From Oscillospiraceae bacterium (GTDB lineage: Bacteria; Bacillota; Clostridia; Oscillospirales; Ruminococcaceae), in NCBI GenBank assembly GCA_021769525.1, contig JAETSQ010000001.1, positions 1 to 64,000 on the forward strand: a stretch of DNA of 64,000 nucleotides, given 5' to 3'. A program made the position numbers and the translations under genes. The notes below the pieces were generated by a model. The model did not search any database, had not been told where the DNA came from, and worked only from the letters and a program-made list of their open reading frames with translations. Positions 46,840 to 55,781 of the stretch are shown one piece after another; position 1 is the stretch's first letter, and each line of letters opens with the position of its first letter.

Positions 46840-48149
46840 GGGGTCTGGCCGGCTTTTTTGCGAGAGTTTTTCCATTCCAGGGTCCGGCCCCGCACCACCC
46901 GCCAGAGGGCGGCCACCCCGATGAGGTTGGGGACCATCATGGCGCCGTTCAGGAGGTCGGAGAGGCTCCACACCAGGGTGAGGCGGGCAGGGGCGGCCAG
47001 GACCATCACCAGGAGGTAGCAGAGGCGGTAGAGGGTGACGGCCCTCCGGCTCTCCCCGGTGAGCCAGGAGACGGCCCGCTCCCCATAGTAGCCCCACCCT
47101 AGGACGGTGGAGAAGGCGAAGAGGAGGATGGAAAGGCTCACCACCCGGCCCCCCAGGGGGCCCAGGGCGGCGGAGAAGACGGCGGAGGTGAGGGCGGCCC
47201 CGTCCAGGCCGGAGCGCCACAGGTCCCCCCCGGAGAGGATGACCAGGGCGGTGAAGCCGCACATGAGGATGGTATCCACAAAGACCTCCAGGATGCCCCA
47301 GCAGCCCTGTTCCGCCGGGCTCCGGGCCGCCGCCCCGGCGTGGGCGATGGGGGCGGAGCCCAGGCCCGCCTCGTTGGTGAAGACGCCCCTGGCTACCCCG
47401 AAGTGGACCGCCCGGCGCACGGTGTACCCCGCCGCGCCCCCTGCCGCCGCCTGGGGGGTGAAGGCGCACCGGAGGATGAGGGACAAGGCGCCGGGGACCG
47501 CCGCCGCGTTTTTCACCAGCACCAGCGCCCCGGCCCCCAGGTAGAGGAAGGCCATCAGGGGGACGAAGGCGGCGGCAAAGGCCCCGATCCGCCGCAGGCC
47601 CCCCATCATCACCAGGCCGGCCAGCAGGGCCATAGCGCAGCCGGTGAGGAGGGGCGGCAGGCCGAAATCCTGGGCCATGGTCTGGGCCACCGCCCCCACC
47701 TGGGCGGCGTTGCCGATGCCGAAGGAGGCCAGGGCGCAGAAGAGGCAGAACACCCCCGCCAGCCAGGGCATCCCCAGCCCGCGGGCGAGGTACTCCATGG
47801 GCCCCCCGTGCCAGCGGCCCTCCCGGTCCCGGCTGCGGTATTCCACTGCCAGCAGCACCTCGGCGTACTTGGTGGCCATCCCCAGCAGGGCGGAGCACCA
47901 CATCCAGAAGACCGCCCCCGGTCCCCCGGCCACGATGGCGGTGGCCACCCCGGCGATGTTCCCGGTGCCCAAGGTGCCGGCCAGGGCGGTGGAGACCGCC
48001 TGAAAGGGGCTGATGCCGTCCTCCCGCCGCCCCCGCCGGCGGAAGAAGGAGCCCAGGGTGGCCCGCAGCACCAGTCCCGGCCGCCGCAGGGGCAGGAACC
48101 CCGTCACCAGGGAGAGCCACAGCCCCGCCCCCACCAGAAGAAACACCAT
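46836..48149 (-). CDS. Amino acid carrier protein (AGCS; Na+:alanine/glycine symporter)
   Basis: AVSTALAGTLGTGNIAGVATAIVAGGPGAVFWMW; GVARGVFTNEAGLGSAPIAHA. Confidence 0.95.
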   Translation of the reverse strand: MVFLLVGAGLWLSLVTGFLPLRRPGLVLRATLGSFFRRRGRREDGISPFQAVSTALAGTLGTGNIAGVATAIVAGGPGAVFWMWCSALLGMATKYAEVLLAVEYRSRDREGRWHGGPMEYLARGLGMPWLAGVFCLFCALASFGIGNAAQVGAVAQTMAQDFGLPPLLTGCAMALLAGLVMMGGLRRIGAFAAAFVPLMAFLYLGAGALVLVKNAAAVPGALSLILRCAFTPQAAAGGAAGYTVRRAVHFGVARGVFTNEAGLGSAPIAHAGAAARSPAEQGCWGILEVFVDTILMCGFTALVILSGGDLWRSGLDGAALTSAVFSAALGPLGGRVVSLSILLFAFSTVLGWGYYGERAVSWLTGESRRAVTLYRLCYLLVMVLAAPARLTLVWSLSDLLNGAMMVPNLIGVAALWRVVRGRTLEWKNSRKKAGQTP

Positions 48150-48265
48150 CTCCCCGCCTCCCCGCTCATAGTTTATATAATCCTATGGGGGAGCGGGGTG
48201 GTTCATGCAAAAAGAGCCCCCGTGTAGGGGGGCTCCGGAAGCTGATTGGAAGAGGAAAAAGTGCT

Positions 48266-50560
48266 TTATCCGCGGTAGTAGTTGATGAGGCAGCCGGCGG
48301 TGAGAATATCTTTTTCATCGGGGGTGAGGCCGCCGACGGAGAGGGTGATCTCCTTCACGCCGCCGTCCCGGATGACATAGGCCTTGATGGCCTCGTTGCC
48401 GGTGAGGATGGCCTCCCGGATGTTGGGGACGAAGACGTAGCAGCCCTTGGCCAGGGCGCCCTTATCCTGGGTGAGGAAGGGGACGATGCCCCAGTTGATG
48501 CAGTTGGAGCGGTAGCGCTTGGTGGCGTACTCCTGGGCGATGTTGGCCCAGGCCCCCACCACCCGCTGGCAGGAGGCCGCCTGCTCGCGGGCGGAACCGT
48601 CGCCGGGCTTGTCGGCGTAGATGGTGCTGCCAAAGCCCACGGCCAGGGGGTCGATGTCTTCAAAGCCGGGGATGGCGCGGATGGCCTTGTAGGCGGCGGC
48701 GACACCGGCGTCCTTGGCGGCGGGGTCCTCGCCGGCCTCCCGGCCCTGCTCCAGGGCCAGCACCGCCTTGGCCTCCTCCACATAGGCGGGGTCCTTGCGG
48801 CTGAGGGTGAACTCCGCCAGGCGCAGGGGGTTGGAGCGGTAGGAGGAGGTCTCGCCGGAGGGGATCAGCTCATCGGTGGTGGTGACGGGGTCATCGATGT
48901 AGCTCACCAGCTTTAGAAGCATATGGTCGGTGAGGGAGGGGATGGCGGGCCAGTCCTTGATGTTGGGACCGAACTTCAGCTCCACCGAGAGGTCCTCCCT
49001 GCCCCAGCCGTCAAAGACCCGCTTTTCGTAGATGGATCTATCGAAGAAGTACTTGGGGGCGGAGTAGTTCACGTCCAGGTCGGTGGCGGCGGTGAGCCGC
49101 CCGCCGTTGATGGCGGTGGCAGCGATGGACCGGGCGTCCATCAGGGCCACATAGGAGATCTGGCCCTCGCCGGGCTTGGAGCCCTCCCGGTTGGGGAAGT
49201 TGCGGGTGGTGTGGCGGATGGAGAACTCCTGGTTGGCGGGGGTGTCCCCGGCGCCGAAGCAGGGGCCGCAGAAGCACTCCCGGACCAGGGCCCCGGCGCT
49301 GACGATCTTCTGGATGGCGCCGTTTTTCACCAGCTCCAGGTAGGCGGGCAGGCTGCCGGGGTAGACGCTCATGGTGAAGGTGCCGTTGCCGATGGACTGG
49401 CCGTCCAGGATGTCCGCCACGGCGCAGACGTTATCGAAGGTGCCGCCGGAGCAGCCGGCCACCAGGCCCTGGTCCACCCAGATCTCGCCGTTTCTGATCT
49501 TCTGATCCAGGGTGAACTCAAACTTGGCGTTTTCGAACTGCTTGCGGCCCGCGTCGGTGACGGCGGCCATCACATCGGCGGGATGGGCCTTCAGCTCCGC
49601 GATGGTGTAAGTATTGCTGGGGTGGAAGGGCATGGCGATGGTGGGCTCCACGGTGGCGAGGTCCACATACACCAAGCCGTCGTAGTAGGCCACGTCGGCG
49701 GGCCGGATCCGCTTGTAGGCTTCCTTGCGGCCGTGGATGTCGTAGTATTCCTCCACCTTTTCGTCGGTGCGCCAGATGGAGCTCCAGCAGGTGGTCTCGG
49801 TGGTCATGACGTCGATGCCGTTGCGGTACTCCACCGGCAGGTTCCCCACGCCGTCCCCGATGAACTCCATCACCCGGTTTTTGACATAGCCGCAGGCGTA
49901 GACCTTGCCGATGATGGAGAGGGCCACATCCTGGGGGCCGACCCCCTTCTGGGGCTTGCCGGTGAGGTAGATGCCGATGACGCCGGGGCAGGCAAAGTCG
50001 TAGGTGCGGCCCAGGAGCTGCTTTGCCAGCTCGCCGCCCCCTTCGCCCACCGCCATGGTGCCCAGGGCGCCGTAGCGGGTGTGGCTGTCGCTGCCCAGGA
50101 TCATCCGGCCGCAGCCGGACATCATCTCCCGGTTGTAGCTGTGGATGACGGCCATGTTGGTGGGGACGTAGATGCCGCCGTACTTCTTGGCGGCGGAAAG
50201 GGCAAACATGTGGTCATCCTCGTTGATGGTGCCCCCCACGGCGCAGAGGCTGTTGTGGCAGTTGGTGAGGACGTAGGGGATGGGGAACTTCTCCATCCCG
50301 GAGGCGCGGGCGGTCTGGATGATGCCCACATAGGTGATGTCGTGGGAGGTGATGGAATCGAACTTGATGCGGAGGTTATCGGGGTCCTGGGAGGTGTTGT
50401 GGGCCTCGATGATCCCGTAGGCCATGGTGCCCTTTTTGGCCTCTTCCTTGGTGATCTCCCTGCCGGTCTTCTGCCGCAGGGCGGCGGCCGCGTGGCCGTC
50501 GTCGGGGATGATCTCGGTCTGATTTACAAGGTACACGCCGGTGTCGTAGAGCTTTACCAT
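48266..50560 (-). CDS. Aconitase-superfamily hydratase (YbhJ-like)
   Basis: LGSDSHTRYGALGTMAVGEGGGELAKQLLG; VAGCSGGTFDNV; ECFCGPCFGAGDTPANQEFSIRHTTRNFPNREG; C-terminal swivel. Confidence 0.9.
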   Translation of the reverse strand: MVKLYDTGVYLVNQTEIIPDDGHAAAALRQKTGREITKEEAKKGTMAYGIIEAHNTSQDPDNLRIKFDSITSHDITYVGIIQTARASGMEKFPIPYVLTNCHNSLCAVGGTINEDDHMFALSAAKKYGGIYVPTNMAVIHSYNREMMSGCGRMILGSDSHTRYGALGTMAVGEGGGELAKQLLGRTYDFACPGVIGIYLTGKPQKGVGPQDVALSIIGKVYACGYVKNRVMEFIGDGVGNLPVEYRNGIDVMTTETTCWSSIWRTDEKVEEYYDIHGRKEAYKRIRPADVAYYDGLVYVDLATVEPTIAMPFHPSNTYTIAELKAHPADVMAAVTDAGRKQFENAKFEFTLDQKIRNGEIWVDQGLVAGCSGGTFDNVCAVADILDGQSIGNGTFTMSVYPGSLPAYLELVKNGAIQKIVSAGALVRECFCGPCFGAGDTPANQEFSIRHTTRNFPNREGSKPGEGQISYVALMDARSIAATAINGGRLTAATDLDVNYSAPKYFFDRSIYEKRVFDGWGREDLSVELKFGPNIKDWPAIPSLTDHMLLKLVSYIDDPVTTTDELIPSGETSSYRSNPLRLAEFTLSRKDPAYVEEAKAVLALEQGREAGEDPAAKDAGVAAAYKAIRAIPGFEDIDPLAVGFGSTIYADKPGDGSAREQAASCQRVVGAWANIAQEYATKRYRSNCINWGIVPFLTQDKGALAKGCYVFVPNIREAILTGNEAIKAYVIRDGGVKEITLSVGGLTPDEKDILTAGCLINYYRG

Positions 50561-50623
50561 AATGTTTTTCCTCTTTTCCTATGTTCTGCCCCATCGGGGC
50601 CTGTGTCCCTGTGTGAAAGTATG

Positions 50624-50971
50624 CTACACGATGGTTTCGCCTAGTAAGATTTTAGGCATTGTGGTTAAGCACCGGTTCCATCTTTTGTAAAACCGCTCTA
50701 GTCCAAGCATGGAAACGCGGGCATGGGTCTCTTCGTCTGCAAGGGTCCAGTGCAAAATATAGGTGACCTTGCCCACCCATTTCGTCAGGCGGATGGGGGG
50801 CTTTCCCGTTTTGACAGCGTTAAAATCCTCCTGCCGGTGTGTGCGTTTGATATACTTTACGTCGATTACGCCGGGCTGGGAAAGATAGAAGCTGGCGACC
50901 TCTCCCATCAAGGCTTCAATTTCCTCTTGCTTATCAACCTTTGCTTCATAAATGCAAATTTCATGAAACAA
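50624..50971 (-). CDS. Small conserved-looking protein, possible dimeric alpha/beta-barrel (ABM-like); probable TTG start
   Basis: LFHEICIYEAKVDKQEEIEALMGEVASFYLSQPGVIDVKYIKRTHRQEDF; AAAGGGGGCG 5' of TTG; no ATG with RBS. Confidence 0.6.
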   Translation of the reverse strand: MFHEICIYEAKVDKQEEIEALMGEVASFYLSQPGVIDVKYIKRTHRQEDFNAVKTGKPPIRLTKWVGKVTYILHWTLADEETHARVSMLGLERFYKRWNRCLTTMPKILLGETIV

Positions 50972-51177
50972 TCTGGACGCCCCCTTTACAATATCCTTTC
51001 CGCCGCCTGGGCTGGCAAGGGTAGCGCTTTCGGCCCCGCCCTTTTTGATACCCTCTTGTTTAATTTCTGGTTTTATTATATAATAGAGCATGGTATAAAT
51101 CAAATACAGATTTCTTTTGGGAAGGTATAGATTTTTTCTATACCCTGCCAAAAGGGACAGCAAGGAGGATGCCTCGG

Positions 51178-52260
51178 ATGGCTCAGGTATTATTGACATT
51201 GGCGGTGGGGCTGGGATGCGGCTACCTGTTTTTCCGCCTCAAGTTCCCCGGCGGCCTGATCGTGGGGGCCATCATCGGGGTGGCCGCCCTGAACATCGGC
51301 TTTGAGGCCGCCAGCTTCCCCACCGCGGCCCGGTCCCTGGCGCAGATCACCGCCGGGTCCTTCATCGGCTGCTCGGTGAGCAAGGCGGACCTGAAAAATC
51401 TTCCCCGCATCCTGCGGCCCCTCCTGATCCTCGTCGCCGGGTACATCGTCCTGAATCTTACCGTGGGGATGGTGGTCTACCACATCTCCTCCATGGACCT
51501 GGTCACCAGCTTTATGTGCTGCGTCCCCGGCGGCATGACCGACATCCCCATCATCGCCGCGGATATGGATGCCAACGTCCCCTATGTGGCGGTGATGCAG
51601 TTCATCCGGATGGCGGTGGGGGTAGGGTTCTTCCCCCTGCTCATCGCCAGGGTGGCGAATCCTACAGCTCCTGTCCGGGAGGTCTCCCCGGCCCCGGAGG
51701 CCGCCGCTCCTGTCCCGGAAGCCGCCGCCCCGGCTTCCGCGGCCAAACTGGAGAAGGACAAGGGCCCCGCGGTCATCCTGGTCACCGTGGCGGTGGGGAC
51801 CGTCTTCGGCCTCCTGGGGAAGAAGCTGGGCATCCCGGCGGGGATCATCCTCTTTTCCACCGTCAGCGTGCTGATCTTCAAGCTGGTCTTCGGCAGGGCC
51901 TACATCCCCCGGTGGCTCAAGCGGGCCGCCCAGGTGATGACCGGCTGCTACATCGGGACCTGCTTTGGCCGGAAGGAGCTGACGGAGCTGCGCCTGCTGA
52001 TCCTTCCGGCGGTGCTGCTTCTGCTGGGGTATGTCCTCAACTGCTTCTTTATGGGCTGGCTCCTTCCCAAGGTGACCCACCTGAACCGGGCGGAGGCCAT
52101 GCTCATCGCCACCCCGGCGGGGGCCTCGGATATGGCCCTCATCTCCTCCGATGTGGGGGTGGACAGCCCGGATGTCTGCTTCATCCAGATCCTGCGCATG
52201 ATCATCGTGGTCACCGTCTTCCCCCATATCATCAACCTTGCGGTCTGGCTGGCCGGATAG
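51178..52260 (+). CDS. AbrB-family (COG3180) membrane protein/transporter
   Basis: GLGCGYLFFRLKFPGGLIVGAIIGVAALN...FMCCVPGGMTDIPIIAADMDANVPYVAVMQFIRM; duplicated 5-TM halves. Confidence 0.9.
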   Translation: MAQVLLTLAVGLGCGYLFFRLKFPGGLIVGAIIGVAALNIGFEAASFPTAARSLAQITAGSFIGCSVSKADLKNLPRILRPLLILVAGYIVLNLTVGMVVYHISSMDLVTSFMCCVPGGMTDIPIIAADMDANVPYVAVMQFIRMAVGVGFFPLLIARVANPTAPVREVSPAPEAAAPVPEAAAPASAAKLEKDKGPAVILVTVAVGTVFGLLGKKLGIPAGIILFSTVSVLIFKLVFGRAYIPRWLKRAAQVMTGCYIGTCFGRKELTELRLLILPAVLLLLGYVLNCFFMGWLLPKVTHLNRAEAMLIATPAGASDMALISSDVGVDSPDVCFIQILRMIIVVTVFPHIINLAVWLAG

Positions 52261-52272
52261 GTACGAACCTTC

Positions 52273-52303
52273 AAAAAGCCCTCCTATGTCAGGAGGGCTT
52301 TTT
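52273..52303 (+). terminator. Intrinsic terminator
   Basis: aaaaagccctcctatgtcaggagggcttttt. Confidence 0.9.
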
Positions 52304-52370
52304 GGCTGTCGAAAGACTTTACTCTAGGGGCAGTGGTTTGCGCACCCACGGGCGAAAAAGTGTGAAAAGG

Positions 52371-52622
52371 CTGCCACCGCAGCGGCGTTTCGGAGCGCGA
52401 CCGCCCTGCAGGGGCGGCTCTTGGCGCGGAGATGGGGCCGTGAGGCCCCTCTTTTCGCGTAGAGCTGGCCGGTCGCGAAGCGAAGCGGACGCGATGGAGG
52501 CCCCGGTGGGGCCTCCAAGGCCACGTTCCCGACCGCAGGGAGGGATCCGTAGGGAGCGGATAACCCCGCCGATCGCGGCGGGCTTCAGCTTGTCGAAAAA
52601 ACTTTTTCGACAAGCTGAAGCT
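52371..52622 (-). repeat. Intergenic hairpin-module mosaic repeat, member P4 (tandem hairpin array ending in 38-bp palindrome)
   Basis: accgccctgcaggggcggc, ggggccgtgaggcccc, gaggccccggtggggcctc, cccgccgatcgcggcggg, cttcagcttgtcgaaaaa-ac-tttttcgacaagctgaag; shares ccacgttcccgaccgcagggagggat with P3. Confidence 0.8.
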
Positions 52623-54246
52623 CTCCCGGCACGCTGGGGTCCGGGGAGACCAGCCGGGCGATGCCGTTGCAGAGGCCGGCAAAGGTCCGGGCGGGGAGCT
52701 CGCTCCCCTCGCCGCCCCCTTCCGCAAAGATGACGATGGCGTACCGGGGCTCCTGGGCGGGATAGAACCCGGCAAACCACCCGTGGAGCACCTCCTCCTC
52801 CCCCCGGAACACCCCGGTCTGGGCGGTGGCGGTCTTGCCCCCGGCGCCGCCCCGGTCCGGACGGGCGTGGGTGCCGCTGCCGTGCTCCACCACACCGATG
52901 AGCATTTCCCGCAGGGCGGCGGCGGTGGAGCCGGACATGATCCGGCGGCTGGGGCCCTTCTCCTCCCGGCGGTCCTCGATGTTCCCGCCGTCCTGGGTAG
53001 TGCCCAGGTAGACCGACGGGGTGACCGAATACCCCCCGTTGGCGATGGAGGATACCATCTGGGCCACCTGGACCGGGGTGGCGGTGAGCCCTCCCTGGCC
53101 GAAGGAGAGGTTCGCCAGGTCCCCTCCCTGGAGCTCCCCGGCGGGCGGCAGGTCCCCGGCCGCCGCCGTCACCCCCTCCGCCAGCCGCACCGGGGAGCCG
53201 AAGCCCATCCCATAGGCCATGGACCACAGGGCATTGCCCCCCACGTGCATCCCCAGGTTGATGAAATAGGGGTTGCAGGATTTTTCCAGGGCCTCCGGCA
53301 TGGTGAGGCTGCCGTGGCCGTAGCGGTAATGGCAGTGGTATTTCTGCTCCCCCAGCTGGTAGTATCCGACACACTGGTGGCTGTAGCCGGTGCCGTACCC
53401 CTGCTCCAGGGCCGCGGCGGCCACGCAGAGCTTAAAGGTGGAGCCCACGTTGTAGGCCCCCAGGGCCCGGTTGAAGAAGGGGCTGTCCGCCGCCTCCAGG
53501 GAATCCTCCATTCGGGAAAGGTCGTAGGATGGCCGGCTCACCATGGCCAGCAGCTCCCCCGTTTTTACATCCATCACCACGGCGGCCCCCTTGGGGATGG
53601 CGTCCATGGCCTGCTCGGCGCACTCCTGGATGCCCCGGTCCAGGGTGAGCACCACGCCGCCCCGCGGGGCGGTCCGCTGGTCCACCACCTCGGAGGCGGT
53701 GCCCTCCACCGCGCTGCGGTTGGCGTCCACAAAGTACCGGGCGTAGACGCTGCCGCCCATCTCCCGCAGGAGGGCATCGTACCCCTTTTCCACCCCGGTC
53801 ACCCCGTGGCCGCTTTCGTCCACATATCCCAGCAGGTGCACCGCCGGCTGTGGCCCGGAGTACCGCACCGGAAGCTGGAAGGCCGCCGCTCCCTCCGCCA
53901 GGGGGTAGGGCAGCCACCGGGAGCTGCGCACCACCATAGGCCGCCCCTGGCGCAGCACCTCCAGGGCCTCGGCCAGCTCCTCCTTGGGGAGGAGCTGCCG
54001 CAGCAGCTCCATCCCCTCCGGGGTGGGGGAGACCGCCAGGGCGGTCTGGTAGCTCCGGTTCACCAGGGGTTTTCCGTGGCGGTCGTAGATGGTCCCCCGG
54101 CTGCTGCCCAGCTCCAGCAGGGAGGTGCTCTGCCGGACCGCCGCCTGGGCCAGATTTTCCCCCTGCCCCAGCACCGAAAGGCGCACGATGAGCACTGTCA
54201 TACAGAACAGCAGAAACCCGTGGAGCCACACCACCCGCTTTTCCAT
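52585..54246 (-). CDS. Penicillin-binding protein, transpeptidase (PBP2/FtsI/SpoVD-like)
   Basis: GTIYDRHGKPLVNRSYQTALAVSP; GAYNVGSTFKLCVAAAALEQG (SxxK); SCN-type KSCNPYF; GGAGGKTATAQTG (KTG). Confidence 0.94.
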   Translation of the reverse strand: MEKRVVWLHGFLLFCMTVLIVRLSVLGQGENLAQAAVRQSTSLLELGSSRGTIYDRHGKPLVNRSYQTALAVSPTPEGMELLRQLLPKEELAEALEVLRQGRPMVVRSSRWLPYPLAEGAAAFQLPVRYSGPQPAVHLLGYVDESGHGVTGVEKGYDALLREMGGSVYARYFVDANRSAVEGTASEVVDQRTAPRGGVVLTLDRGIQECAEQAMDAIPKGAAVVMDVKTGELLAMVSRPSYDLSRMEDSLEAADSPFFNRALGAYNVGSTFKLCVAAAALEQGYGTGYSHQCVGYYQLGEQKYHCHYRYGHGSLTMPEALEKSCNPYFINLGMHVGGNALWSMAYGMGFGSPVRLAEGVTAAAGDLPPAGELQGGDLANLSFGQGGLTATPVQVAQMVSSIANGGYSVTPSVYLGTTQDGGNIEDRREEKGPSRRIMSGSTAAALREMLIGVVEHGSGTHARPDRGGAGGKTATAQTGVFRGEEEVLHGWFAGFYPAQEPRYAIVIFAEGGGEGSELPARTFAGLCNGIARLVSPDPSVPGELQLVEKVFSTS

Positions 54247-54330
54247 CTTCCTCCGCCCCTTTCTATCTCTGTATTATTTTCCCATGGGTCTCTGATTATA
54301 CCCGGCGGGAGGGAACGCTGCGCTGGGCCA

Positions 54331-54526
54331 TTGTCGAAACTCCCTCAGTCAGCCTGCAGCTGACAGCTCCCTCTGGGAGGGAGCCTCCAGCCTGTCGCCT
54401 CCGCCAGGGCCTCCCCTGAAAGGGGAGGTTGGGCGTAGCCCACGTTCCCGACCGCAGGGAGGGATGAGCGAAGCGAGGCGGAGGGGTTCCCCCGCGGGGC
54501 CAAGCCTCCCTCGGCGAGGGAGGCTT
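54331..54526 (-). repeat. Intergenic hairpin-module mosaic repeat, member P3 (inverted vs P1/P2)
   Basis: cctcccctgaaaggggaggttgggcgtagcccacgttcccgaccgcagggagggatgagcgaagcgaggcggaggggttcccccgc. Confidence 0.88.
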
Positions 54527-54608
54527 ATTTCCTGCCGCCTTTGACTTCCTGGGGAAAAGGTCGTAAAATAGAAAAAACCTTTGCGGCGCAAAAAGGAGGA
54601 TGCCAGGG

Positions 54609-55781
54609 ATGCGGTTTCTTCACCTTTCGGATCTGCACTTCGGCAGGAGCCTGTGCGAATACAGCCTTTTGCCGGACCAGGAGCACTGGTGCCGGGGGCT
54701 GCTGGAGCACCTGGAGGCAGAGCGGTACGACGCGGTGCTCATCGCCGGGGACCTGTACGACCGGGCGGTACCCAGCGGCGACGCGGTGGCCCTCTGCGAC
54801 TGGTTCCTGGGGGAGCTGGCGGGACGGCTCTCCCTGCCGGTGCTCTGCATCGCCGGCAACCACGACAGCCCCCAGCGCCTCAGCTTCGCCTCCTCCCTCT
54901 ACCGGGCGGGCGGGCTGTATATGGCGGCGATCCCCCGGCGGGAGCTGTGCCGGGTCACCCTCCGGGACCGGTGGGGGGAGGTGGACTTCTTCCTGCTGCC
55001 CTATCTCTCCCCCGGCGACGGGCGGGGGCTCTTCCCGGAGGCGGAGATCCACACCTTCCAGGATGCCTACGCCGCCCTCATGAGGGAGAACCGGGAGCTT
55101 TTGGACCGCTGCCCCCGGAAGGTGCTGCTGGCCCACGGCTTTTTTGCCCGGAGCGCCGGGGGGGAGGAGACGGAGCTCCTCACCAGCGATTCGGAGGTGA
55201 GCGTCGGGGGGAGCGACCTGGTGGATGCCGCCCTCTTTGACGGCTTCAGCTACTGCGCCCTGGGGCATCTCCACGCCTGCCAGCAGGCGGGGAGCCCCCG
55301 GATGTGGTACAGCGGCAGCCCCCTGAAATACTCCGTATCCGAGGAAGGGCAGCAAAAGCACGCCTTGGCGGTGGAGCTGGACGGAGCGGGGGCGGTCTGC
55401 GTCACGCCGGTGGAGGTCCCTGCCCTGCGGGACGTGCGCACGGTGCGGGGCACCATGGAGGAGCTGCTGGCGCCCACGGGCGGCGGCTTTTCCTCCGATG
55501 ATTACGTCCAGATCACGGTGCTGACCCAGGGGACGGTGCTGGGGGCCTCCCGGCAGCTGCGCAACGTCTACCCCAATTATCTGCAGATACGCTACCAGAA
55601 CCCGGTCTTGCAGGAGATCTCCCTGGGGGGACAGGAGGGGATGACTCGCCTCTCCCTGGAGGAAGGGTATTTGCGGTTTTACCGCCAGGTGACGGGGAAG
55701 GAGCTCTCCCCCCAGGCCGGGCGGATGCTGAAAAGGCTGTGCCGGGAAATGGAAGAGAGCCGGGAGGAGGAGACGGAATGA
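54609..55781 (+). CDS. sbcD: Exonuclease subunit SbcD
   Basis: MRFLHLSDLHFGRSLCEYSLLPDQ; VLIAGDLYDRAVPS; IAGNHDSPQRLSFAS; YCALGHLHACQ. Confidence 0.96.
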   Translation: MRFLHLSDLHFGRSLCEYSLLPDQEHWCRGLLEHLEAERYDAVLIAGDLYDRAVPSGDAVALCDWFLGELAGRLSLPVLCIAGNHDSPQRLSFASSLYRAGGLYMAAIPRRELCRVTLRDRWGEVDFFLLPYLSPGDGRGLFPEAEIHTFQDAYAALMRENRELLDRCPRKVLLAHGFFARSAGGEETELLTSDSEVSVGGSDLVDAALFDGFSYCALGHLHACQQAGSPRMWYSGSPLKYSVSEEGQQKHALAVELDGAGAVCVTPVEVPALRDVRTVRGTMEELLAPTGGGFSSDDYVQITVLTQGTVLGASRQLRNVYPNYLQIRYQNPVLQEISLGGQEGMTRLSLEEGYLRFYRQVTGKELSPQAGRMLKRLCREMEESREEETE

